DNA of 64,000 nt from Antilocapra americana (Eukaryota; Chordata; Mammalia; Artiodactyla; Antilocapridae), in NCBI GenBank assembly GCA_007570785.1, contig ML661902.1, positions 2,222,373 to 2,286,372 on the forward strand, written 5' to 3'. Made by a program: the position numbers and the translations under genes. This document shows positions 35,150-47,378 of this stretch, piece after piece. Numbering within the stretch: the first letter of the stretch is position 1; every line of letters begins with the position of its first letter. Under the pieces are notes generated by a model. It was not told the origin of the DNA, searched no databases, and saw only the letters and a list, made by a program, of their open reading frames with translations.

Positions 35150-36129
35150 AAGCTTATATCTCTCTTGGGTAAACACCTGGAGTACTGGAACAGTAGTAGA
35201 ACTGTTAGGTCATATAGTAACTGTATGTTCAACTTTAAAAGAAACTGGCAAACTGTCTTCCTTAGTGGCTATACCATATATTATATTCCCATCAGGAAGG
35301 TACAAGAATTCCGTTCGCTCACAGGACTTACTCACAATTGGTATTGACAGTTCTTTTTAAATGTTACTTGTTCTGATAGTTTCTAGTGATATTTCATTAT
35401 GTTTTAATTTGCATTTTCCTAACAACTATTGATGTTGACCATCAATAGTTGTACAAATCCAGTAAAATGGATTCTTGGTTTTCTTGTTGAGCTTTGAGAG
35501 TTCTATAGGTATTCTGGATGAAAGTTTTTCCTTAGATAATGTGTTGTGAAAATATTTTTGTGAAGTCTATAGCTTATCTTTTCATCCTTTTAGAAGTGTT
35601 CTTTATAAAGCAGGTTTTCATTTTGATTAAATCCAAGTTATCATTGTTTTTCTTTTGGTGCTTTTTGTGTGTATCATAGCTAAGAAATTTTTGCCTGGCC
35701 CAAACTCAGAAAGTTTTTCTCTTGTCTTTTTCTTCTAGAAATATGATAGCTTTAGATTTTATATTTAAATCTATGATCTGTTTTTGAGTTAATCCTTTGT
35801 ATAAAATATGAGGTATTGGTCAAGGGTTTTTTTTTTTTTTTTTGCTTTGTCCAGCTGCTTTAACTTCATTTGATGAAATGCTATACTTTCTTCATTAAAC
35901 TGCCTTTGCACCTCTGCCAAAAATCAGTTGACCAAATATGTGGACTTCTGATTCTCAGATTCTGCCTCTTGTGTTTATCTTTTTACTAATGTCACATTGC
36001 CTCGATTGCTATGGCTTTATAATGAGTCTTAAAAATGGATTGTGTGATTCTTCCAACTTGTTCTTTTTCAAAATTGTTTTGGCTATTATAGTTCCTTTGC
36101 CTTTCCATATGAAATCTAGAATCAACTTG

Positions 36130-36324
36130 ATGAAAGTGTTACTAGCTCAGCTGGTCCGACTCTTTGCAACCCCATGGACTATAGTGCCTGTGGAATTCTA
36201 AAGGCAAGAATACTGAAGTGGGCTGCCATTTCCTTCTTCAGAGGACCTTCCCGACTCAGTGATCGAAGCCAGGTCTCCCACACTGCAGGCAGATCCTTTA
36301 CCGTCTGAGCCACCAGGAAAGCCC
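36130..36324 (-). mobile_element. Bov-tA SINE
   Basis: Reverse-oriented, tail 'atgaaagtgttactagc' on the left and head 'ctgagccaccaggaaagcc' on the right. A perfect 12-bp duplication, 'agaatcaacttg', lies at 36118-36129 and 36325-36336. Confidence 0.95.
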
Positions 36325-36420
36325 AGAATCAACTTGGAGATTTCTATCAAAAAATACTGTCAGAATTTAGAGTGGGATTGTGTTGAATATGCATATATTT
36401 GTAGAATATAAACTTCTGTA

Positions 36421-38202
36421 AAGCACAAATCAAAATCTTAAGAGACATCCTGAAATCAATCCACGTGAGCTAGCATTTATGTTTGTGAACTTGGCATTTG
36501 ACAGATGCATAGCATCACTCTTTTGGAACAGTACACATTGGATAAAGCACCATAAGGGGGAAAATATTGAGATTAGAAAATCCACTTCTTAGTCCAATAC
36601 ATTCTGGTGACAAGTCTCAGCAAAATAACAACTCAATTTTCAGGTATGAAAATCAGCAGAATAGGCCTTAGAAGCCCATGTTATTAGATATGAAAAAACA
36701 GCTCATCTTCTTAACATACTCTGCCTACTTGTGTCAAAATAGCAAACTTCAGGCTGGAAGCATGATTCACTCTGCAGGAAGACTGAGTGCTGTCACACAG
36801 AGAACCACCATCTCCTAGAGTGTCCCTGTCTGTTTGTCCTATTTGGAGAATGACAACACAGCTGCTCCAAGTTAAATTATAAGAATGTGGATGCAAGGGG
36901 GGTAGTCACATCAAATTGGAATGATTCCTAGTCCAAAGAGAGTTTAATGAAAGGGAGCTTGAAATTCATGTTCATGGGACCCTAAGATCATTCCTATAGT
37001 AATATCACAGAAAAGAATAGTGCTCTTTTCAGTGGCTCATCTACACCCTGTTTCTTCCCTTCAATTAGATTGTTTGATGAATTGCTAGTTTTCTTGGTTT
37101 CCTGCAGATTTCCATTGTAGAAGTTGTAAAAATCTTTTAATTGCACCAAACCAAGTACTCATCCTTTGTTGACAAGGGGTTGGCTTGTGTCTTGAGAAAT
37201 TTTCAAACAAAGTCTGTGGATAAAAGTATAGCAGCATGTTTTGCACATTGAGGGTGGGGCGGGGGGCGAAATCAAAGAGAACTGGCCTCTTTTTCTTGTT
37301 GTCACATGCGTTCTGGCATCGTTTTAAATTTATTTATAAAACTGCTGTCATTAATATTATGCTCACTTGGTTGAAATTATTTTGTTTCTCCCCTTTGGAA
37401 ATAGAGCTGCTCAAGACTGATAAATAATGACACATTATATAAGTGCTGTGGATTATTTAACATTCTGATTAATGAAATATTTTCTATCCAAAAATGACAA
37501 TCTTCAAAGCTCTGCAGAGGTAAACTTGTCAATCTCAGATCATAAATAGTGTTTACATTTGAAAGATGAATCTGATACATTGGTAAAATGATTAATTTTG
37601 CCCTCAAATCTTCTTCTTCTTCTTTTTTTTAAAAATGAACTCATTGGTAGAATAGTTAGGATGAAAAGCTCTCATTAAAAACTGATCTTGTGTGTATGGC
37701 ACTAAACCAGGCTGAAAAACACCACCTCATGCAAACTCAAAGATTTTTGAGAATATAGTTTCAGATTCTGCTAAGGCTATTTTCACTTCAGTTTGTTGTC
37801 AAACCAGCCGATAAGTATGGCAAAAACCATAAAGGAGATGGGGATGCAACAGACTGGACTATAAAGGAGATTGGGATGCAACATTACACCTTGCTTGCTA
37901 TAGCTTCACCTGTTCAGACATTCCACAAGGAATTCATTCAGTCATAGGTGGTGGAATCTCAGGCTCGCTTCCCTTCATACTTTAGGGTAAGAGGATGGCA
38001 GGGCATTTGCTTGATCAGCATGCAAGAAATTCTTGCTGTGCCCAGTTAGCTATCTCCCTTATCATCAGCTTTTCTTTTCTGGGCACTAGGCTGGGCCACA
38101 GCTTCACCCAGGTGTTCCTCCTCCAAACATACTGCATTCAGGATCACATCCACTGGGTCTTTATTAGGCTATCTGCTTCCCTTTTTCAAGCATACTTCCA
38201 CT
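36421..38202. other. Unassigned 1.8-kb stretch
   Basis: No repeat named. 37020-37450 is complex and repeat-free, with a G-rich tract at 37250-37267; see findings. A polypyrimidine tract (TTC)n then T run lies at 37611-37630. A near-repeat of 'aaaggagatggggatgcaac' occurs at 37831-37850 and, altered, at 37863-37882. Confidence 0.45.
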
Positions 38203-38492
38203 AGACTTCCCTGATATCTCAGTTGGTAAAGAATCTGCCTGCAATGCAAGAGACCCCAGTTTGATTCCTGGGTCAGGAAGAGCTGCTGGAGAAGGGATAG
38301 GTTACTCACTCCAGTATTCATGGGCTTCCCTTGTGGCTCAGCTGGTAAAGAATCCACTTGCAATGTGGGAGACGTGGGTTCAATCCCTGGATTGGGAAGA
38401 TCCCCAGGAGAAGGGAAAGGCTACTCACGCCAATATTCTGGCCTGGAGAATTCTCACAAAGAATCAGACACAACTGAGCGACTTTCACTCAC
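38203..38492 (+). mobile_element. Bov-tA SINE with two tRNA-like heads
   Basis: First head 38203-38320 ('agacttccctgatatctcag' onwards), ending at 'ctccagtattcat'. The second head starts with 'gggcttcccttgtggctcag' at 38321, and the body ends 'cacaactgagcgactttcac'. Same layout as the element at 13437-13769. Confidence 0.9.
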
Positions 38493-40483
38493 TCCACTGG
38501 CATAATTATGCTAGCCTTTACCATTGCTTTAAGAAAATGATATATTCACAACAAAGCATATTTATACTCTCAGCTTCCACAGCTTTTATGGCCAAATTTT
38601 TGACTAATATAAGAGGCTAAGGAAGTTTTCAGTAAGCTAGTTTGGGTATAGACAATAAAAGCACTTGGGTGACCATATAATAAATTAAAGCCTGATTGCT
38701 TTGGATTGCTCTTTTTAGGAACAGATTTACAAAAAACAGTCATTCATGCAACCTCCAAATCATCAACCATGTGTAACTGTTAAAAGGCATCAAAAGAAAA
38801 AGAGACTAAAACATTAGTTTTAAGCAAAATGGCTCCAATTACTTCTCTGGACTTCTAAGATTTCAGAGTCTGTGAATTCTCATTTCTTCAGACACTTCAG
38901 AGTAACAAAGAGAAGTAAAATAAGTTTCCATACAGCATTTTTATTCAATCTCATAGAACAGATTAATATCAGGTTGTAGTCACAGGAAGAAGTATGCTTT
39001 ACAGTGTAAGGAGCACGGCTGCTCTCCCAGTGAGGGAGAAGAATCCTTCCTTACTCTTTGAGAGAGCTGCCTTCTAAATTCATGCTTGATGCAGTCAAAT
39101 ATCCTGATGTTCCATCCTCACCACAATAATGTAGCAACATAATCTTAACCCTGAGCACCTCTGGCAGGAGATGAAGACTGGAGGCAGATGAGGGTGTAAC
39201 TGCTGCTGGGGAGGAATATACAGAATGTATAAAGGAAGGGGAACACTAAGCCTGGGGATGCCATAGTTCCCATGTACTTTTGGAGAGTTCAAAACCAGAA
39301 GGAGGCTGGGAAAAAGAACAGCAATAAGGAAAAGATGTGAGAGACCAAACTCTCATTGGCTCTCAGTGGTGGAGATGGTACTTCATAGAATCTAAAAAAA
39401 AACTTGCTTTTAAGAGATAAAGAAAACCATAATGTAGGTAGTCAATTGCCATGAAAAAGACTAAAGAGCATAAAATAAATATGCCAGTACCAGTGCTGCA
39501 GATGAGGGGAAAATACCACTCACAGGCCAGACACTTTGAATTTCATTTGTATTGAAGGTGATTATAGAAGGTCACTTGGTGACTATTCTATCATGTGAAT
39601 TACGTGGGAAACAGGTACAGGAGACCCTAAAATAACTCCCTAATAACCTATAATTGAGAAATGAGGGCAGGATATGGAGTAGGCAGCCACACCAAACAGA
39701 AAATGTGTGTGGATGAGCTTTAGTCTAGAGCAGATGGTCCCCCAAAACCAAGAGTTGGCAAAGTAGGGTTTCCTCAGAAAGACATGTAAAAAATACTGTA
39801 AGTCAAAAGAAGAGAGACCATCTGGAGGAAGCAGAGGAAATGCCTTCCCTAAAATAGATTTATTGCAAGAAAAAGAGCACATTTTATAAAATGTCTAATT
39901 TGAGTTCTCAAAATATATGTCAAACATGAAAAGGAAGAAGTTAAGAAATGTCAGATTTCATGAAGGTAAAAAATTGTTCTACTAAAACCTGAGGAGGGGC
40001 AATAAACAGCAGACTGGATATTGCAGAAAATTCATTTCAATGAAATAGAAGACAAATTTCAGAATTAATCTAGAGGTGAAAGGTAAAAAAATGAAAATAA
40101 TTTTAGATAATAGGAATTCTGTGGAAGAAACATTCTATTCATTCAATCTGTATATTACAAATACTAGAATGATTGAAATCAAGAATAAGGAAGAAATAGA
40201 AATAAATAAGATAGAAACAAATAATAAATGAATTTTTCAAATTAATAAAGTCTGAGTCTACAAAGCAGAAACAAATGTTCCCTGAAAATTACCAACTCAA
40301 GGATAAATAGAAAAAAATTAATTTTTTAAGTTCCACCTATCTATATTGATCTGAAACATTAATATCCTTAAAATTCACATAATTTAATACTTTCTAAGGC
40401 AAGATGTTACTTAAAATCCTTTCTTTTGTAACTTCACATTCTAGCAGCATCAACTACTTTTGACTATTTCAAGTGGCTTTTTT
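38493..40483. other. Unassigned 2-kb stretch
   Basis: A+T-rich single-copy-looking DNA. Open frames up to 80 codons (39640-39882, minus) lack identity. No repeat named. Confidence 0.45.
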
Positions 40484-41062
40484 TTGCCACGTTATTTATT
40501 TTTTAACTGAAGAATAACTGCTTTACCAAATTATGTTGTTTTCTGTCAAACATCAACAAGAATCAGCCATATACATCCACGACCTCTAACTCCTGAGCCT
40601 CCCTCCCATCTTCTTCCCCATCCCACCCTTCTAGATTGTCACAGAGCCCCTGTTTGAGCTCTTTGAGTCATACAGCAAATTTCCATTGGCTATCTATTTC
40701 ACATATGGTATTGTAAGTTTCCATGTTACTCTTTCCATACATCTCACCATCTCCCTCCTCCCTCCCCCACGTCCATAGGTCAGTTCCCTATGCCTGTTTC
40801 TCCAGTGCAGCCCTGCAAGTAATTTCATCAGTACCATCTTTCTGGATTCCATACATATGCACCAGTATACAATATTTATATTTCTCTTTCTAACTTACTT
40901 CACTCTGTATAATAGGCTCTAGGTTCATCCACCTCATTAGAACTGACTCAAATGCATTCCTTTTTATGGCTGAGTAGTGTTCCATTGTATATATGTGCAA
41001 TAGATTCTTTATTCATTCACCTGTCAATGGACATCTAGACTGCTTCCAGCATCAACTAACTC
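40484..41062 (-). mobile_element. Ruminant L1 3'-UTR
   Basis: Reverse-oriented 580-bp L1 tail: complement of the A-rich end at 40484-40505, then 'tctgtcaaacatcaaca', 'cccctgtttgagctctttg' (40647-40665), 'ttccatgttactctttcc', 'ggttcatccacctcatta' and 'tcattcacctgtcaatgg'. It serves as an in-window reference for the copy at 14754-15097. Confidence 0.9.
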
Positions 41063-41269
41063 TAAAGAAGATTCACATTTAGTCTTAAGTAGTGTCACGC
41101 AAAATCTACCTGAGACTCATGAATTTAGGACAACAAAACTATACTGACATCAAACACAACTAACAAAATTAAAAATATTAGGCCAATATACTTAGCATAC
41201 ACAAACCATGCACTTAACTCCAAGCTTATATTAAGAGATTTAATCTAAGCCTACAAACACTGAGTTCAG

Positions 41270-41705
41270 TTATCTCAGATCAGGCAGAACAGTGAAAGAA
41301 AAGAAGTTTTAGCAATTTACTCAATTCAAACTGGGAATTCAAACTAGACACCCTAGACGAAATAGATAAATTCCTAGAAATATATAATCTTACTAAACTG
41401 TATCACAGAGAAAATTTGAATAGGCCAATTACTGACAACAAAACTGAGTTCACATGGAAAAGCAAAGGAACCAGAACAGCCAAAACAATTTTGAAAAAGA
41501 ACAAGCTGAAAGACTCACACAATCTGTTTTTAAGACTTATTATAAAGCTGCAGTAATCAATGAAATATGACATTGGTGAATCCAGTATATTGTATAACAT
41601 ATCATATATATTTGAACTGTATCAAAAATCACTATGTTGTACTCCTGGAACTAATAAATCGATAGATCTATAGGTCAACTATAGTTGAATAAAAATTTCC
41701 TTTTA
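41270..41705 (+). mobile_element. Internally deleted L1
   Basis: Three L1 ORF2 segments and a 3' end lie within 440 bp. The region before the RT ('attcctagaaatatataatc', 41371-41390), a C-terminal segment (around 41445-41500, translation FTWKSKGTRTAKTILKK) and the next one ('attataaagctgcagtaatc') are followed by an L1-like terminus ('gttgtactcctggaact' to 'gaataaaaatttcc'). The intervening 1 kb or more of ORF2, and most of the rest, is absent. Confidence 0.72.
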
Positions 41706-42078
41706 AGTGGAAGCTGATGTTTCCAGTGTCCACTGTACCACAGAAAAACATATACTGTGAACTTCGGTTTAAGGATTAATAGGTAATGTGACCAGAAGAA
41801 TGGATTATGAGGATTTGTCTCCTTATAACATCTGCCAATTTATATAATTTTTAGAATAAACTCAAATTGCCCAGACTAAGCAAACGGCAAGTAGAATCTT
41901 GAGCTCTTAATGAACCTGAAGAGTAAACACAAATATATGTGTATGTAGTAATATACTAAAAGTCTCCCACAAGTATCAGTACCCTGTCTCTGGAATCAAC
42001 ATGGGTTAGCTCCTACCACTGGGCTGCTCTTGCTCTTCCTCCTTTTTCTGGATCCACTCCCCTTCTTCCTGGGCTTCT
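41706..42078. other. Unassigned spacer
   Basis: No gene or repeat recognised. Confidence 0.5.
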
Positions 42079-42088
42079 TTCACTATCT

Positions 42089-42330
42089 GTTTGTGCCTTG
42101 TCGTTCAGTCGTGTTCACTACCTATGTGTGCTTAGTCATTCAGTTGTGTCAAACTCTTGACAAACCCATTAACCATAGCTCGCCAGGCTCCTCTGTCCAT
42201 AATATTCTTCAGGCAAGAATGCTGGAGTGGGTAGTCATCTCTTTCCAGGGGAGCTTCCTGACCCGGGATTGAATCTGGGTCTCCTGCATTGCAGGCACAT
42301 TATTCACCATCTGAGCAATCAGGGAAGGCC
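42089..42330 (-). mobile_element. Bov-tA SINE with doubled tail
   Basis: The body in reverse orientation runs from about 42124 to 'ctgagcaatcagggaaggcc'. Left of it, within the same perfect 10-bp duplication 'ttcactatct' (42079-42088 and 42331-42340), lies a second copy of the tail, 'gtcgttcagtcgtgttc' (42101-42117). Confidence 0.88.
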
Positions 42331-42340
42331 TTCACTATCT

Positions 42341-42869
42341 ATATTAACAACCCACTGGGAACAAGTCTTCAGGATTTAACTCGCACCTCCATTCCAGATC
42401 CTGTCTTTCCTTTTTCCCATGGCCCTGTGAATCTTCTACTGCAGATATCAGACACTCTGACTCCTAAATCTTGCCCTAAGCTTTGTAGGAATTCTCTCCC
42501 CACAACTAGAGGAGAAAATGGAAATCACAATTTTGGGAAGTAATTTACAGATTGATAAATATTTATCATGATTTAGGTTTCCTCAGTGAAGTTACAGGAG
42601 GAAAAACTTCCCAGTGATATATAAAGCAGCTGCTAACAAGGATATGGAACTTTCTGAGCTTGAGGGAAAATTATAGAAAATACAGTTTCCCTGAAATTTG
42701 GAAATGAATATAATTCATGAATTTAATTTGTGGCCCTGTGGCAAAACTATAGCTTTTATTTGATTCTACTTGACTCTGAAGATGTATTCTCTTTCATGAA
42801 ACTACAAATTCAAAACTTAGAACAACCACCAGTGATGCAATTTTGGAATCAGAATTTTTATGTGTCTTT
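42341..42869. other. Unassigned spacer
   Basis: The first 200 bp is less A+T rich and holds the end of an 84-codon open frame (42289-42543) that begins inside the SINE. Nothing recognised. Confidence 0.45.
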
Positions 42870-43325
42870 TTTTATGAAGTATAGTTGATTTACAATGTTA
42901 GGTTAGTTTCAGGAGTACAGCAAAGTTATTTGGTTTGACGAATGAATGAATGAATAAACACATATATATTCTTTTTCAGATTATTTTCCATTATAAGTTA
43001 TTATGATATTGAATATAGTTCCCTGTGCTATACTGTAGGTTCTTGTTGTTTATCTATTCTATGTATATTAGTGTGTATCTGGTAATCCCAAATCCTAATT
43101 TATAACCTTTTGTCTTCAATGTCTGAGTTTATTTCCATTGTGTAAATAAGTTCATTTGTATCACATTTTTAGAGTTCGCATGTAAGTGATATCATATGAT
43201 ACTTGTCTTTCTCTGTCTGAGTTATTTCACATAGTATGATAATCTCTAGGTCCATGAATGTTGCTGCAAAATGGCATTATTTCATTCTTTGTTATGACTG
43301 ATAATATTCCATTGTAAGTATGTGC

Positions 43326-43370
<45 letters not shown>

Positions 43371-43385
43371 CACCACAGCTTTTTG
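42870..43385 (-). mobile_element. Cetartiodactyl L1 3'-UTR
   Basis: Antisense: 'agtatagttgatttaca' (42881-42897), 'ttccctgtgctatactgt', 'ttcgcatgtaagtgatatc', 'ctctaggtccatgaatg' and 'gataatattccattgta'. It includes a pure (TA)n tract. Confidence 0.88.
43333..43366. repeat. (TA)n microsatellite
   Basis: About 17 uninterrupted TA units within the L1 3'-UTR, a likely length-variable site. Confidence 0.9.
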
Positions 43386-43507
43386 TTATGTGTCTTAAGT
43401 AAAAAATATCTCACAGGTTTTGAAATTAACTCAATGTAATAAGTAGTAGTATTTTTATTGATTTTCTAAAAAATTATCAATGACTAGCAATATGCTATTA
43501 GTGGTAA

Positions 43508-43778
43508 GCTATTGGAAGGTCTGATGTTGAAGCTGAAACTCCAATACTTTGGCCACCTCATGCAAAGAGTTGACTCATTGGAAAAGACCCTGATGCTAGG
43601 AAGGATTGGGGGAAGGAGGAGAAAAGGAAGACAGAGGATGAGATGGTTGGATGGCATCACCGACTCAATGGACATGGGTTTGGGTGGACTCCAGGAGTTG
43701 GTGATGGACAGGGAGGCCTGGCGTGCTGTGGGGTCACAAAGAGTCGGACACGACTGAGTGACTGAACTGAACTGAACT
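43508..43778 (+). mobile_element. BovB LINE, 270-bp 3' end
   Basis: It starts at 'attggaaggtctgatg' and covers the last ORF2 codons (LQYFGHLM through [13 protein letters not shown], about 43540-43670) to the terminal 'ctgaactgaac'. A short deletion in the final part removes 'cagtccat'. Not functional. Confidence 0.95.
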
Positions 43779-44472
43779 TTCATATAAATAAGTTGATTAA
43801 AATTAATTTTATATGACTTCCAAACTAGATATTTTAATAAAATGGGTTATAATTTATATTTTTATAAATTTTAAAAGTCATTATAAACTGAGTACATACA
43901 ATATCTGATTCAACAGCCCCATCACTGAAAAAATGTGAATGTTCTGGCCTAGATGATAAACTGTCTATATAAGGAAAGACATGGGCAAGAAGAAGAAAGA
44001 TTATATAAAATTAGACTGCAACCACTTGTTCATGGGGCTGCTTATGTGACCTTTTCCTATGGACAGATATAGATGAACACAAAGAGATAAACCAATAGGT
44101 TCATTAAACTGCAAATTACAAATATACTATTCACGTACTCATTATAGAAATATGGAATAAGAGATTTTTTCATTAAGGTAATACAAGAATCTAAGCAAAT
44201 GTTCTATGGAGAAAATAAAAACATATATTATTGCAGTAAATCTTTTTCATCCAAATATATATACTTCAAAGCATTTGCTTTTTTCTCTATTTCCTAATAT
44301 TTTAGGACTTGGTCACCTATGTTTAGGAATAAGAAAGCACTGTATTCTACTGTTTTATCTCTGTATTCTATAAATAACTAGACATGAAAAAATTGCACAT
44401 GAATAGGTAAGGAACAGTAAGAGATCGGGGGGGGGGAGTGTGTAATTTGAGTTAGTTCTTGAACTAGAATTG
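43779..44472. other. Unassigned spacer
   Basis: A+T-rich, with a G run at 44428-44436. No gene. Confidence 0.5.
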
Positions 44473-44482
44473 ACAGATTAAT

Positions 44483-44868
44483 CAGTTCATTTCAGTTCAG
44501 TCACTCAGTCATGTTAGACTCTTTGTGACCCCATGGACTGCAGCACACCAGGCTTCCCAGTCCATCACCAACTCCTGGAGCTTACTCAAACTCATGTTCA
44601 TCAAGTCGGTGATGCCATTCAGCCATCTCATCCTTTGTCATCCCCTTCTTCTCCCACTTTCAATCTTTCCCAGCATCAGGGTCTTTTCTAATGAGTCAGT
44701 TCTTCGCATCAGGTTGCCAAAATATTGGAGCTTCAGCTTCAGCATCAGTCCTTCCAATGAATATTCAGGACTGATTTCCTTTAGGATTGACTGGTTGGAT
44801 CTCCTTGCAGTCCAAGGGACTCTCAAGAGTCTTCTCCAACACCAGAGTCCAATTCAAAGGTTAATAAC
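44483..44868 (-). mobile_element. BovB LINE, 386-bp 3' end
   Basis: Reverse-oriented BovB from the terminal repeat ('ttcagttcagtcactcag') to about 44848, ending in diverged sequence. A perfect 10-bp duplication, 'acagattaat', at 44473-44482 and 44869-44878 defines the insertion. The 142-codon plus-strand open frame through it is antisense and meaningless. Confidence 0.95.
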
Positions 44869-44878
44869 ACAGATTAAT

Positions 44879-46576
44879 ATTCACAGATTAAGAACACTTG
44901 GGAAATCTAAAACACATAAACCTGTAAGAAAAATTATTTTTTCTTGTGTTTAAAAGGATGATGTAGGGAGGTATAGCTGAAAGAAGTCAACTTTGTAGTT
45001 TTTTATTTATTTAATACCTAAAGTTGTCATTGTTCTTTGTGATTTATTTACCTATTACCACGCCCTTGAGTCCTTCACCAAAACTACAGATGGAAAACAA
45101 ACAAACATACATACATACAAATAGAAAAAAAGGAACTAAGTTAAATGAGGAAAATGTAGCATTCGTGTGACTGGAGGCTGGTGGGGAGGAAGGATGGCAT
45201 GAACGTGCTAGCTCCACAGGAGTACACTCTCCCATAATAAAGCACCATGAAGTCATCCTCACAGATAAAGAAGATCTGTAACTATCAGAAACTCAATTAA
45301 ATATTAACATGTTAGTAGATGAAATTAGTTAGCTACATGCTCTATAAAACTTAAGTCTTATTTCTATTTGTTCTATAGTAGTGCAAAAAGAGACAAGTAT
45401 GTCAGGAAAGAAACTAAACATGAGTAAAACATGTCTTAGCTAACTGAGAAGCCTACCACAGTCAGGTGCTACCATTGGTCTTTTACAGTTCTCAACTACA
45501 AACTCCTGTTCTAATCATCTACCTGTCTTCTTCAGCAAATGTTTTTGATATGTTTGACTTCTTTTTTTTTTTTTTGGTTTGAGTAGACCATAATCAGTTA
45601 TTTTTCTTCAAGGCTAATTATAAAAACATGTTAACAAAAAGAAAGAAAAAGAAAAATGCACGCTTCACTCATTTTCCTGAGGCAAACTTTCTATAGCAGT
45701 CTGGTCTTGGATAAAGGCAGAATGTGAAAAGACCCTTTTTTCTTGTCTTCCCTAGGTTGCCCATCATGCGAGATTCAGGGTAGATTTATACTTTATTCAT
45801 GGTAATATGTGGTCCTTGGCTTTCCTGTCTTTTCCTTTCACCTCAGAGTTAAATAGTTTTTCCTGGACATAAATTTTGGATTCGTACAATAGGGAAGAAA
45901 AAGAAATAATCTATAAATTGCTCGAGTTTGGGTATTTCTGTGGTTGGATTGTTTGAAAATTTAAGAAAGGTATTTGAATACTACTCTGAAATTGAAACCA
46001 GAAAAGGACTTCAAAGTATCAATCTAAATTTTCCAAACTTTCTGAGAAGATAGCTCTTAATTTAAGATTCAGTGTTAGGTGTGGATGAGAACTGCTAGCT
46101 TACCTGAACCAGCTGCTACCAACTCATGTTATGTTCATAGTAATGAAGTGAGAATTTTGGCAAGTGAAATCTGTTTAAAACCTAAGAGGCTGGAAGCATC
46201 TGTCAAACAGTGTATTCAGGCCCAAACCTAATGGTTTACAAGCCAGATGATGATTGCGTACATGTTGTGAATTGCTGTTGTATGTTGCTTTCCCAAGTTT
46301 TGTACACAAAGTGGTGGAAGTTTTCATTCTACTGGTTTGACTCATAAATACAACAGATGAGATGTTTGATAAAAACATTGCTGTCATTTCTAATGAATTC
46401 ATAAGCTATTGTTCAACTCGCCTTTATGCTACAGGCTCAGCTGAGAGCCCTGGAGATTGTGCTTAATCAGATCATTGGGATAACGACCCCTAGGATTTTT
46501 TTGGAAAAGCCTAACTTCTAAGTATGTCAAGTCTGATTTAAGAAGATTCAGCTTAACTCTTTGGAAGAGCTCATTT
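44879..46576. other. Unassigned 1.7-kb stretch
   Basis: No repeat named. Simple tracts include (CATA)n near 45102-45118 and a T run at 45562-45576. Open frames reach 75 codons at most, with no identity. Confidence 0.45.
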
Positions 46577-46648
46577 CTTTTTTTAAAAATGCATTTATCT
46601 TTAATTGGAGGATAACTGCTGTACAATGTTGTGTTGGTTTCTGCCACA
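46577..46648 (-). mobile_element. Ruminant L1 extreme 3' end
   Basis: The complement of the L1 tail: T-rich start, 'tttaattggaggataact', 'tacaatgttgtgttgg', 'tttctgcc'. Only about 70 bp was copied. Confidence 0.85.
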
Positions 46649-46710
46649 AAAGTGAAAGTCGCTCAGTGTCCAACTCTCTGTGACCCTACGGACTATCTGG
46701 TCCATGGAAA
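46649..46710 (-). mobile_element. Bov-A type SINE tail fragment
   Basis: 'gtgaaagtcgctcagtgtcc' and 'ctgtgaccctacggact': the 3' end of a Bov SINE in reverse orientation, abutting the L1 tail directly. Confidence 0.85.
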
Positions 46711-47378
46711 GAATTTAAAGAAATGTCTGTATTTATAACTTCCAGAGAAGACAGCTTTGGATTGCCTTTTTCTGCCAGTCAGTTATGAGAATTGCTAGAT
46801 GATCTGCAACAACTGGTACAATCATATTTTACACCAGGAATGCCCAGCATCATCCTAACACAAAACCTTAGGTTTCCTCCAGTTGTCTGCAAGTGTAGTC
46901 AAGTCTATTCAGGATTTTCTCTTTTCTTTCCCCCTTTATGAATTCTCGTCTCATTAGAGTCTGACTGGAAACCTTGCTATTCAATGTCAAATCACTCAAC
47001 TGATTGTGCACACATTCTTGGCTTAGTTAGATGTAGAGTGCCTGAGACTGCAGTTAGTAACAGATTCACCTTTTGTAGCATCATGAAAAGGAGAGGATCT
47101 TTTATTTTGATTGCTTTCCTTAGAAACAAATGACTTCATTATTTAGAATTAAAAAATAATCTTTGAAATGGATCCAATTTGATGATTTAATATCTAACAA
47201 GATTATGAAGAATCTTGTTATAAAAATATAGTCCAGAACTAGGAATTTGACAGCACACTGAAATTTCATTCTTTTCTAAAATAAAAGTTTTATTTTTGTG
47301 CATTTATTTCTCTATTGAAAATAGTAGGGGAAAAAATGAACTTTAGCATACATATGTAAAGAAAAATCTTACATGTTA
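46711..47378. other. Unassigned spacer
   Basis: No open frame over 60 codons and no repeat named. Confidence 0.5.

Larger units (their letters stand above)
34555..36420 (-). mobile_element. Old L1, 1.9 kb, split by a SINE
   Basis: Antisense L1 from the 3'-UTR into the end of ORF2. Ordered phrases include 'tttttgacaaatgcatac' (34618-34635), 'tgcattcctttttattgctg' (34951-34970), 'ttaatttgcattttcctaac' (35405-35424), 'tatgatctgtttttgag' (35773-35789), 'gctatggctttataatga' (36010-36027) and 'atatgaaatctagaatcaac' (36107-36126). It contains a 44-bp exact duplication (35062-35149) and a Bov-tA at 36130-36324. Long T runs occur at 35828-35844. Confidence 0.9.

Noticed and set aside
44525..44953. 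142-codon plus-strand open frame
   Set aside because: It lies antisense across a reversed BovB fragment and runs into flanking DNA, so it is a by-product.
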